The translations under genes were made by a program, and so were the position numbers. From Tubulanus polymorphus (taxonomy: Eukaryota > Nemertea > Palaeonemertea > Tubulaniformes > Tubulanidae), in contig NC_134035.1 in assembly GCF_964204645.1 (NCBI RefSeq), positions 12,445,951 to 12,505,950 on the forward strand: a DNA stretch of 60,000 nucleotides, read 5' to 3'. Shown here one piece after another: positions 24,101-33,997 of this stretch. The notes under the pieces were generated by a model. That model saw only the letters and a list, made by a program, of their open reading frames with translations. It was not told the DNA's origin and did not search any database. Each line of letters starts with the position of its first letter. The first letter of the stretch is position 1.

Positions 24101-25111
24101 TGGCGCTATACGAGCAAAACACATTCGATAACGAAAAGTAGAACTTGTAAAGTGAACGGATGTAAGGAATGCTTGACTCAGGCTCGATGTCGGATTAATA
24201 GTGAGTGTACTAGAAAAAACCCACGGGAACCAATATACAATAGCAGTTCAATTATGTTCTGCGTATAAATTGCCCCTGTGACACTGCCATTTCATATAGC
24301 ACCAACTAGGCCTACGAAAAATGAATATCAGTTATAGGACAACTTTCTGGATCCGGTTTCACGAACGAGGATTAAGCCCCTATCCAGTTAATTCGAATTA
24401 GTTTAACCCGTCTACGGAGCAAGATTAAATCGGCTAATTCGTAATAGTTACTACGAACACGAGCTATACTGCAGTGCTCTTGGAGCCGGACCCGAACGCA
24501 AACAACGGAAACATTTCGATTCCAGTAATGAAGATATCTTTTATGTTATGGCCCTTTACATTTTAGAATATATCGAAATTATCATTGGAGAAAGAACTTT
24601 TATAGGACTAATGCATTATGGGAAGCTGATTCGGAGATTTTCGCCAATTCGCGTTTTATAAAACAGATTATTTAATCAACGAATTAGCTAAAGACCCAAA
24701 TAAACATCTTTGATGCCAATTGAAAGTTAAGCCCGTTCATGAAACCGGGCCCAGTCCAATCCTCGCTTACCACAGTCGCACATAGAATCCTCAATCTGAA
24801 CTAATGGTTATATTTTTTTATGTTTAACAGAAAAACGTGAGGCGAAATTCACTGGTGCCGTATTTCAAACTGTTCCAGGCGCATCGGTTCCCGATTCGGT
24901 TTATCGAATTTTTAATGAGACAATATCAGAGATTGAGTGCGCCGGAGCGTGTGTTAACGACCTCGTTTACTGTAGATCTATAGAATATTTCTCAGCCGCG
25001 AACAGTTCATCAAAAACGTGTAAATTACATAGAGAAACTGACTTCACCAAACAGAGACAAACTGGATGGATTTATAAAATCGTTGACCCCAGCACTATCA
25101 CAGTTTCATAA
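21181..25111 (+). CDS. Array gene C: secreted Cys-rich protein with PAN-like C-terminus
   Basis: Exons 21181-21259, 21933-22129, 23031-23158, 24100-24200, 24831-25111; GT-AG (exon 3 donor GTTAGT), phases 1,0,2,1; about 261 residues. Signal peptide is longer than in A and B (MYRFLNANRSVF then a hydrophobic run). Exon 2: NLVECAENSYSS, FVKCPIGEVKVSCTCKPW, YCDGCRF with an extra Cys also found in D, DGC, NSGRSGKTK. Exon 3: IKCTDD, SVTCP, VSCTS. Exon 4: RTCKVNGCKECLTQARCRI. Exon 5 starts KKREAKFTGAVFQ: the first PAN-like Cys of the other copies (IGCKF) is replaced here, while the CDGC Cys is gained, so the total stays 18. The rest of exon 5 is nearly identical to that of E and F. No poly(A) signal was found within 300 bases. 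Confidence 0.82.
23960..24062. mobile_element. Decayed foldback, family F2
   Basis: GTAGAATTCCACCCTAAATG, AAAAGTCAAAAATG, and CACGACGTATCGACTATATC are mutated forms of the F2 landmarks. In intron 3 of gene C. Confidence 0.5.
24349..24755. mobile_element. Inverted-repeat element in intron 4 of gene C
   Basis: Ends GGATCCGGTTTCACGAACG and CGTTCATGAAACCGGGCC are complementary, followed inward by AGGATTAAGCCC / AGTTAAGCCC. About 400 bp, no open frame. Confidence 0.55.
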
Positions 25112-26232
25112 AGAAATCTGAATATGCAATTGAAAGTACAGTCAACCCACATCGGTGCAGAACGATTTTGGCGGTATAGAGTCGGCGGGGGTGGCGGTAT
25201 TGAGAGTATGGCCGTATATCGGGGAGGTTTTGCTATGTATTTGTATAGAGATGTACATTGAGAAAACCTGGCGAAAATCTGAACAACCAGTCTCTGTTTT
25301 TTACTTCGATTGATTCGCTCGTTGTTTAGCGTATCGTCGAGTATGCAATTTCTGATAGAGAATGAGTAACGCGTAACTGTGACTTTGATTACGAACGGAA
25401 CATGGACTCCTAAATGTATACATGCACATGTGTAAATGTATACATGCACATGTGTAAATATATACATGTACATGTGTACAAGTAAATACTGAACAAACGT
25501 CAGGCTTAGAAAATGGAATGACGATGCTGACGTCATCTGTCAAAAATGATTCAAACAATTTATGTTTGCTTATTGTCGTCGTTCGGTAGAATAGAAAGTA
25601 AATGATATAAATTGTTATGAATCCTACGCCAGGTACCGTACACGGCGGCGATACCGTACACAGCGGCCATACCGTGCACTGCGCACAATTACCGCGTTGC
25701 ATCTATTATCGATAATATTTGCTATATTATATAATGTAACGGTAATAATGTTTGACGGGGATCCTCAATTCACATTATTGATGATCGCCGTAAAGAAGAT
25801 AGAAACGATAGTTGTAGCGTATATGACGCAAAATACGACCATTTCACTTACGCGCTGACGCCCAATCAAAACTCCAAATGTCTGCTGCATTTGTTTGTTG
25901 ACATATTTTCTCCTGACTGTAAAATCGAAGCGCTTCAAATTCAAATTGTTTGCTTTTCAACGCGTGAATTTCAACCGTAGAATCAGGAGGCAAACGGGGG
26001 GAATTCTCTTGAAATTCGATTCTCACTCATAAATCGATTTAGCGCAGTTAATTGATATTTATTTATTGATAAAGCGAGTGAGAGAATGAGAGAGAAATCA
26101 TAAATGATTCATCGGTCGTTCATGCTAGTCCGTTTTTTTACCTACCGGGATACGCGCGAGGACATTTAGTTATATCATCGGAATACAATTAGACGCATGA
26201 TGATAATACGAGCTAATTTTCTGGATTAAAAC
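25112..26232. other. Intergenic C-D with repeats
   Basis: Bases about 25150-25275 match the 3' flank of gene F (36225-36265 and 36450-36500): GTGCAGAACGATTTTGGCGG, TGTATTTG, ACATTGAGAAAACC. Bases 25410-25482 are three 24-base units of TACATGCACATGTGTAAATG. Bases 25625-25685 repeat ATACCGTACACRGCGGC three times. The rest, including the D promoter, shows nothing I can name. Confidence 0.55.
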
Positions 26233-27027
26233 ATGCGTCGAATCATCGTCGATTATCAAGGCGTTTTTTATTTTACGTGTTTCGTATTTGTTGCTTGTGC
26301 TTTTATTTCACATATAGGTAAGTACCAACTGCGGTGAGAATGCTGATTATTCGGGCCACGAAATCACAAACTGGACAAATAAGAAGGTTGTTTTTAGTGA
26401 GCGCTGAAGAAAACAAGTTGCTTTCAATGCACGCAGCCCACTAAAAAGAACTATGGGGCCATTTTTAGTTGTTTTCAACGCCCACTGGTCTTAACAATTA
26501 CTTTACTATTAAAGAATAAGATTTCAATTTTTTCCATTAATACATTTTAGACCCGAAGGTGTGAGTTTGATATTTTTATTGGCGTTGTTGTTTTTCAATG
26601 TTAGATTGATAAACACAATATAGCTGCTAGGCGTAGGTTTTACTATATGGAGCTGATTATTTCACGAAACAAAATTGTGTTCAATTAGAATATCTTTCAG
26701 ATGTAGCAATAAATAGTTAACATGTAAACCCTACGATTTCTCTACGAATTGTAGATCTAGTTGAATGCGCGGAAAATAGTTATTCGAGCACTTTTATACC
26801 TAAGAAAGACGACGCCGAGTCGTTTGTGAAATGTCCTATTGGTGAAGTGAAAGTGTCCTGTACGTGTAAGCCGTGGAGTTACTGTGACGGGTGTAGTTTC
26901 GACAGAGACGGCTGTGTAGGGTTTAATTCTGGTAGATCTGGCAGCACAAAGGTAAATAATTCAGTTTTTCAGATTACCTGTATTTGTAGCTGGAAATTGT
27001 TAAGATGAATACTTGTTACACAAGTAG

Positions 27028-27146
27028 GGCAGCGCCCACCAGTCTATATTTCTAGCCAATCAGATTCGTTGTATTTATAGAGCAAACGTCGTTCCGGTAA
27101 AAAACGCATTTGATTGGCTAGATATATAGACTGTTGGGCGCTGAGC
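27028..27146. mobile_element. Small inverted-repeat element in intron 2 of gene D
   Basis: CAGCGCCCACCAGTCTATAT ... ATATAGACTGTTGGGCGCTG, with CTAGCCAATCAGAT / ATTTGATTGGCTAG inside. About 120 bp hairpin. Confidence 0.75.
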
Positions 27147-27258
27147 GGGAACCTGTCTGCCCACGAAATCTTGGGCGATGTAATGAAGACCAATGAACGG
27201 TTTGTGGCTAGGGTTTGTGTTGGCGTGAGCTTCGGCAGGCAGCAATCAAACGCTGGCA

Positions 27259-27480
27259 AGATCAGATTCAGATTATGTCCACCAGGGGGCTAACATGAAG
27301 AGCGACGTTTGCAGCCTAGAGGCCGCAATATTATTGACCGTTTTCTTTCAAGCTTGGTACACAAGTAACACAGAACCCTATTTAGAATCGGGTCGATGCG
27401 ATTCAAATTATGGCCAGCAGGGGGCGACATGAAAATGACGTTAACAGTCTAGAGGCTGCAAATGTAATCGATATTTTTCA
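27259..27480. repeat. Direct repeat, two copies of about 75 bp
   Basis: 27259-27335 and 27405-27475 share CAGATTATGTCCACCAGGGG / CAAATTATGGCCAGCAGGGG, then ACATGAA, GACGTT, and AGTCTAGAGGCTGCAA-like words. Confidence 0.65.
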
Positions 27481-27956
27481 AACTCGAAATAATTGTGGCC
27501 ACGATATTTCCAACGCATCCACCACAAACTCTGTAACTCCACATGGTAAGCCGGAGAATTTCAGGCCAGGGCATTCGAGGCGTTTGACTCGTTCTACTAA
27601 CTTACTGATAAATGGACGATTATATCGAGAATATATGTATAAAGAATATTGTCCATTTCAGAAATTCAAATTCTTTTATCGTTGAGATTCAATCGGATAT
27701 ATTTCAGAGTGTTATTAAGTGTACTGATGTACAGAATATCTATTTCACAATATCGACTACTTCGTACCAAGCGAATCCATCAGTAACGTGTCCCCCAAAA
27801 TTCAATAGCTGTCTCCTGCACATCCCACTCGCCGTAAGTATTTCGGATATAGAATATATACATTCGTTGTCGGTACTTGCGACGTGACGCTGTTTCGCTG
27901 GTCATGCGAAGTCATCACAATCACGGAAAAACACACATGCGACGATGATATTCAGC

Positions 27957-28063
27957 AAGAACCGGTCGGGAGTTAGAGTTTTTCTGAGTTAAAATGAATT
28001 CATTTTTTGAGGCGTAAACTCCGTTATATCTTAACTCACAACTGTGGAAATGGATTCAGTGTT
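27957..28063. mobile_element. Small foldback repeat, 'acccagttccacag' family
   Basis: AGAACCGGTCGGGAGTTAGA ... AACTCACAACTGTGGAAATG. In intron 3 of gene D; decayed. Confidence 0.45.
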
Positions 28064-29269
28064 TCATGTACATTTATATCATTCACGTTTATTGGAAAAG
28101 CGATCATTTTTCAAAGCAAACTGTTTGAAAAAAGAATTACACATTTTCAAATGAAGCAGACATTTTCAATTTCCATTAACTGTTTCCTCTGTGCGCTAGT
28201 CTATCGAGACGGGGAAACATTTCTAACAGGTACTATTTGTCACTTTTAGGTGGGGCTACACGAGTAAAACGACTACAATCACAAACAAGCGAACGTGTAA
28301 AGTATCGTCGTGCGAAAAATGTAAAACTCAAGCACGTTGTATGATCAGTAAGTTGTGTACAAAATTATCAATCTATCAGAAAAACTATTTGAATATTAGG
28401 TTATAGTAAACCGTGACCGGAAATTGGTAATGAGTCCGGTTTAAGGATAGGAAAATACTTAAGAATATATAATAAGTTAGTGAATGGTCCCAGTATAAGG
28501 CGTGGTTTACCGTAGGCCGAGTGGTCAATCCAGGTTTAACAATGGCTACAGTATCGAGGCGTTTGAAGTCTTCAAAACCGACATCGCCTGACAATACTTT
28601 ACTATAAGTATATGACTCAAAGGGAGGATATTACTTTTAAGATAGAATATACCCCTTCTACAAGAGACGACTGTATTTTCAGAATATAAACAAATGCATC
28701 TATCCTCGATTTTGTCGTTGAATCACGATATACAGACACCGGTAAAAATGATCGGTTGAAGTCGTCGGTTGTTGAATGTTGCGGTTGATTTACGCATTTC
28801 CTTTTTGTTTTTCAGATTCCGAAAATAAGAAACATATCGGTTGTAAATTTCGCAAAGCTGTCGGTTCATCGGTTCCCGATTCGGTCTATAAAACGATGCG
28901 GACCATATCGGAGCTGGTTTGTATCGGAGCGTGTGTTAACGATCTCGTTCACTGTAGATCCATAGAATATTTCTCAACCGTGAACAGTTCATTAAAAACG
29001 TGTAAATTACATAGAGAAACTGACTTTACCAAACAGAGACAAACTGGATGGATTTATAAAATCGTTGACTCCAGCACTATCACAGTTTCATAGAATTGTT
29101 TCTGCTCGCTCAGGTTCACTATTCGTCCAGCCGTCCACAGAATCAAACAGTTTTGGAAACACGTCTGATGTATTGTATAAACAATCTTAATATACATGTA
29201 CCTATCCTAGATACGTAATTGCCTAATCAGAATCAAGATGGTCGTGGCCATTGTAATTCGCTAAAACCA

Positions 29270-29410
29270 GGGGCCAGTTGCACAGTCATGACTTAAGTCC
29301 AAAAGTGGTCTTAAATCATAAGACCGGTCTTTAATTGTTAGATTTGCTATAGAAATAAGTTGGTCTTAGACTAGTCTTAAGTCTAAGTCATGACTATGCA
29401 ACCAGCCCCA
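29270..29410. mobile_element. Foldback element, 'gggccagttgcacag' family
   Basis: Ends GGGGCCAGTTGCACAGTCAT and ATGACTATGCAACCAGCCCC; the inside has TGGTCTTAAATC / AGTCTTAAGTCT. A larger relative lies at 58860-59152. Between genes D and E. Confidence 0.75.
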
Positions 29411-29710
29411 GGACATGTTTTTCAAATGCAGAATACAGATCATCTAGACCAATCGGCTATAACTCCCCTAGTTTCAGCTTGAATCAATTCACAGAAATCT
29501 CATTTGCATATTTATTGCATTTTCTCAGTTTGCACCAAATATAGACCGATATTGTTTTGCAAAATATCGGCGGTAGTAAAAAGAGATGCTGCAAAACATG
29601 TTGAATGATTCATCAGTTGACGTCGGTGGCGCTCAATTTTTATCAATAATACATGAACGAAGTGCAGGTTCTGCTCGTTATTTCAAACGCATCGGATGCA
29701 AGATTCAAAC

Positions 29711-32700
29711 ATGTGTCGTTTTACCTCCAATTTTCAAAACATTTCTTATTCGACGTGTCTAGTGTGCTTTACCTGCACACTTGTTTTGCCGTTAGGTAAG
29801 TATAATTATCGATTAATAACTATTTTATTTGAATGATGATTGTCTTTTTTTTCATTTAATTCCATTGACTGGAAGTTGCTGTTTACAGCAACTTGATCTC
29901 TTGCGATTATATCAACAATCAGAGGCGGCCAGAGGAAAACCCTGTTAGTCTTACTGTGGCTAGTGGATTATCCGTGGTTTAGGCTAAGCAGCTTGATATA
30001 AGAGGCCACGCGAAGACAATGGTTACCTAACAGCGTTTTCCTGCACCCATTTATGCCTAACCACAGTTTGCTATTCACGTTTGGCACGAACAGGGTTTCC
30101 TGCGCTGACCTCTGTTAGCCTTACCATGGTAAATAGCTTATCCGCGGTTTAGGGTAACCAGCTTCAAAAAAGAGCCCGCACTAACCGCGGTTAGCTAACA
30201 GCGATTCCTGCACCTATTTACGTCTAACCACAGTTAACTAAACCGATTGGCACGAACAAGGTTTTCCGGCGTCCGCCCCAGTTTTGTTTTTAGAATTAGG
30301 AATCAGAAATAACGGAATTGCGTTATAAGCCGCAGACATTGAGACATTCTGCGTGAATTGTAGATTTAGTCGAGTGCAAGGTCACGAATTATTCGAGTCC
30401 GTTTGCGGCCAAAATAAATGACGAGGAATCATTGGTAAGATGTCCGACTGGTTTAGTGAAAGTTTCCTGTCATTGCACGCCGTGGAGTTACTGTGACGGT
30501 AGCAAATTCTACAGAGATGGCTGTGTAGGGTTTAATTCCGGTAAAACTGGCAAAACAAAGGTAATTCAGCTGAACGTTTTATCTGTTTATTTTATGTCTA
30601 AAAATTAAAAAGATATTTATGATAGTACGATTGAATCTATTTTGACTGGAGAATGACTGTCAGATCTGCAACTCATGTCGAGCTTCTAGTTCGACATGCA
30701 TCGGTGAAATTACTCTCGAAATTAGTTAGTTTTTTTCTTAACGGACGCGTCCTGGTTACATAAATCATGTTGAGACTTGCCAATTGAAATCAAGAAAAGC
30801 ATGATCTTTTTAATCAGATACAACGGTGTTTTCGCCCGGCGGCCATTTTAATTCCGACCTTTTTACCGAAAAAACTCATTTTCATATATCATTTTCATAT
30901 ATAATAACTTGTTGTTTTGTTTTCGATCGGCGGCTATTTAATTCTGACTTTTAGCCCGACCGATGAATACGTTTGATCGAACCGTTCTCATCTACACATT
31001 TACACGCGGAAGCGCCGCACACTGTTGCGTATCGCGTTGTCAAGCATCACTGCGCCCTTTATTAATGCAACGCAACGTATTGGTGCATACCATCATCGAA
31101 CCTGTCGACTTGGTTATTACCAATAATATTATATATGATTTGTACGGAAGTGATAGAGGGCCATCGGTTGTCACGTTCCAAAACTCGACAAGTCACTATA
31201 CTTATGTCAACAAATATGGCGACTTGTCGAGTTGGAACGCGACAACTAGAGACCCTTTTTCGCTCCCGTTGATTTCGTAATAAAAAGTCCGAATTCCGGT
31301 CGAAAAAAACGTCTTTTTTATCGATCGGCAAAAAAAAAAACATTATAGTAATCATAATCTTCCGTAGTTTTCGGTACAATCTAGCATTTCTAAAATTGTC
31401 GAATTGTTTCAGAGTGTCATTGAATGTACTGATGAACAGAATATCTATTTCACAATATCGACTACTTCTTTCGAAGCGAATCCATCAGTAACGTGTCCAC
31501 AAAATTCAATAGCTGTTTCCTGCACAGCGCATACCTAGTAAGTATTATATTTACAGTTACCGAAAACCACACTTAATATGCAGATTGTGAATCATTTTCT
31601 ACGATGGGAATAGACACATCTTTTAGTAATTCTTAATGACTATGAGTAAAAATCCCGCAATAAATGAATTAATCTAAAAAAGTTTATTAAAAAATTTCAG
31701 GTGGTTGCTGCCACCCTAATCCAGCCAAAATGATAGGCTGATCGCTTTTAAACTGAAGAAGGGTGGCAGCAACCTCCCGAAAGATTTCTAATTTCCAAAT
31801 AAACTTTTTAGATTCATTCATTTTTTGTGGGATTTTTACTCATCGTCTTATCACGGATATTGTTATTCTCAACACTGATTCATCTTAAATGATCAATTTC
31901 TTATTTTCAGGGTTTTTTACTCGTCCCGTAGTGATATTTTTCTTTTCATTTATATATATTCATACACGCGTATATTAGAAAGCAATGCTTATAGAAAACC
32001 ATCATATTGAAGCAAATAATATTACATTTCCGAAATCGAATAACTAAAATTTGACATTTTCATTTTCTAAACTCTGGAGTATCTTCTTTTAAAAACCCTA
32101 CATGAGTGACGAGTACGCGGTATAAAACGAAGGTTTGTGACTGTTTTTTGGGATCCGATCGGCTTCTTGAATAGAATACAAAAAACGTCTTGTTTGGTAC
32201 ACCAGGTAGAAATGATGAATACCATACAATTATTACATCTTTCGAGCATTTTCGTTTACCGTTTCCCCTTTTACATCGATTTACACTGCAAAAAAGGCTC
32301 CGATCATCAACGAGGGTACCGGGGGTATTTGTGAAATCCTTTTTTTCTAATGACCAAGAAGACTAAAATTGATTTCGCAATTTCAGTAATTTAATTTTCC
32401 TTCGATCGATTTGATTGTGATATATTTTCCTTTATATCAATTATACATATTTCTAAATATATATTTTCATATAAGTAATGCTTTGAAGTGATAAGAACAA
32501 AATTTCATCGATTTTCAAAATTCGACATTTTTATGCTCCAATTCGTGAACCATATTCACGGGCGGCAACACTAGAAATTCACTTGAGGCAATTTTTGTTC
32601 GGTAAATGATGGCTATTGGTGGTTTTCTCAATAAATTGTCTTTAAATGAAGAAAATATCGAAAGGCCTTGTCTAACGCATCAGGCTCGAACTGGAAAAGC

Positions 32701-33395
32701 TATATGATTATCGCATCTTTTTGTGTAATTTTGTTTACCGTTTTCTTGTATTTCTAGCTGGATTTACTCGTCTAAAAAGACACAAATAATTAACAAGAGA
32801 ACTTGTAAAGTATCGTCGTGCGACAGATGCACAACCCAGGCTCGATGTATGATCAATCAGTCACTCGGAAAAGGTTAGGTGCAGTCCAGTTGAGGGGTAC
32901 TTGGGTTCGAATCTTGATGGGGGCAGGGTTTCTTCTCACTCGTGTTTATTCGTGAAAAGATACCTCCATCCTCGAGTGGCGCTCAGCGGGTTAACTGTCG
33001 AGAAGAAAGATCGTCATGATTTTAAATTATGTTGGCTGTGCATTGAAAATACATTTTCGCTAATAATGGTTTGGAATCTGATGTATTAAAATGGAGGCAT
33101 CCCTGTCATTTCAGATCTCACAAATACGAAGCGTATTGGTTGTAAATTTCGTGTTGAGGAAGCGGGTCCAAAGGTTTCAGGTTCTGTTTATAAAACGATT
33201 CACAATGTATCGGAGCTGGTTTGTATCGGGGCGTGTGTTAACGATCTCGTTCACTGTCGATCTATAGAATATTTCTCAGCCGCGAACAGTTCATCAAAAA
33301 CGTGTAATTTACATAGAGAAACTGACTTTACCAAACAGAGACAAACCGGATGGATTTATAAAATCGTTGACCCCAGCACTATCACAGTTTCATAG
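29711..33395 (+). CDS. Array gene E: secreted Cys-rich protein with PAN-like C-terminus
   Basis: Exons 29711-29795, 30364-30560, 31413-31537, 32758-32873, 33115-33395; GT-AG, phases 1,0,2,1; about 267 residues. Signal peptide MCRFTSNFQNISYSTCLV then a hydrophobic run ending LVLPLG. Exon 2: DLVECKVTNYSS, LVRCPTGLVKVSCHCTPW, YCDG, RDGC, NSGKTGKTK. Exon 3: IECTDEQNIYFTI, PSVTCP, VSCTAHT. Exon 4: RTCKVSSCDRCTTQARCMI plus six extra codons NQSLGK before a weak donor GTTAGG; A-D end at the ATCA|GTAAGT position. Exon 5: RIGCKF, ELVCIGACVNDLVHC, then the shared family end. 18 Cys. Sister of F: same extra codons and the same SINE in intron 4. Intron 1 carries an insertion F lacks (29920-30275). Confidence 0.82.
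29920..30275. mobile_element. Doubled inverted-repeat element, 'ccctgttagcc' family
   Basis: Two head-to-tail units: AAACCCTGTTAGTCTTACTG ... CTAACAGCGTTTTCCTGCAC and ACAGGGTTTCCTGCGC ... CTAACAGCGATTCCTGCACC. Inner words TGGCTTATCCGTGGTTTAGG and CCTAACCACAG. A single unit lies at 44393-44520. In intron 1 of gene E, absent from F. Confidence 0.65.
31643..31842. mobile_element. Foldback element in intron 3 of gene E
   Basis: TGAGTAAAAATCCCGCAATA ... TGTGGGATTTTTACTCA, inner arms AATCTAAAAAAGTTTATT / AATAAACTTTTTAGATT and GGTTGCTGCCACCCT / AGGGTGGCAGCAACC. F lacks it at this place. Confidence 0.8.
32885..33015 (+). mobile_element. SINE-like repeat with tRNA-type B box (copy 2)
   Basis: GTCCAGTTGAGGGGTACTTG then GGGTTCGAATCTTGATGG (B box), CAGGGTTTCTT, CGTGAAAAGATACCTCCATC, GAGTGGCGCTCAGCGGGTTA. 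Same position in intron 4 as copy 3 of gene F, so it predates the E/F duplication. Confidence 0.7.
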
Positions 33396-33569
33396 AATTT
33401 TTTCAGCTTACTTTTCGTCCATCCGTTACTTCGTTCACAGAATCAAGAATGTTCAATAGTTCTTGAATACGTTGTTTTAAGATTTAATCGTCTTCGTATA
33501 AATGTTTCAGCCCTTGACGCATCTGCAGTCTAGAATTGCCTAATCAGAACCAAGATGGTTTTTGTCAAT

Positions 33570-33684
33570 TTTGTCAATTTCAAAATTCAGATGTGGATTT
33601 ACCTTCATTTATCACAATTACATCAAGCGCATCGGGTTAAAGATTCAAACATGTGTCGTTTTTTGACAATTTCAAAATTCAGAT
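33570..33684 (+). pseudogene. Relic of a family exon 1 and its 5' flank
   Basis: CTTCATTTATCACAATTACA, AAGCGCATCGGGTTAAAG and ATGTGTCGTTTT (ATG at 33651) match the flank and start of exon 1 of gene F (33950-34010). The coding match then breaks off in TTGACAATTTCAAAATTCAG, which is a direct copy of 33577-33596. So a promoter/start piece was duplicated next to F. Confidence 0.65.
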
Positions 33685-33997
33685 TAATACTCACTTATTG
33701 CGTATAGTTTCCCTGGGACCCTAACCTGAATCTGATCTGATTCACAGACAACTCATTTGCATATTATTGTATTTTCTCAGCTTAATAGCTGCACCAGTTA
33801 CAGGAATTGGAAATTCTAAATCAATACTTTGTGAAAATGTGGAGGTCATAAAACAGACAGAGATGAAAAACATCTTGAATAATTCATCAGTCGCTGTTGC
33901 TTGCACTCATTTTTTTCAACAATAAAACGTTAACAAACTGCTGTTTTTACTTCATTTATCGCAATTACATGAAGCGCATCGGATTAAAGCCTCAGAA

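Larger units (their letters stand above)
26233..29093 (+). pseudogene. Array gene D: secreted Cys-rich/PAN-like paralogue with exon 3 frameshift
   Basis: Exons 26233-26317, 26755-26951, 27708-27833, 28250-28347, 28816-29093; GT-AG. Signal peptide MRRIIVDYQGVFYFTCFVFV. Exon 2 is close to C (DLVECAENSYSS, CPIGEVKVSCTCKPW, YCDGCSF). Exon 3 is 126 bases where 125 is expected: a run of five C at 27792-27796 stands where E and F read CCACA, adding one base. The frame then leaves the conserved SIAVSCTS path and meets a stop early in exon 4. Without the extra base the gene would give about 260 residues with every landmark of the family, including exon 5 almost identical to B. So it is either a very young pseudogene or a homopolymer error in the assembly. 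Intron 3 holds a foldback repeat (27957-28063); intron 2 holds an inverted element (27028-27146) and a ~75-bp direct repeat. Confidence 0.7.

Noticed and set aside
25072-25702. Two overlapping minus frames of 133-154 codons
   Set aside because: They run antisense through the end of gene C and through the 24-base tandem repeat; no family resemblance.
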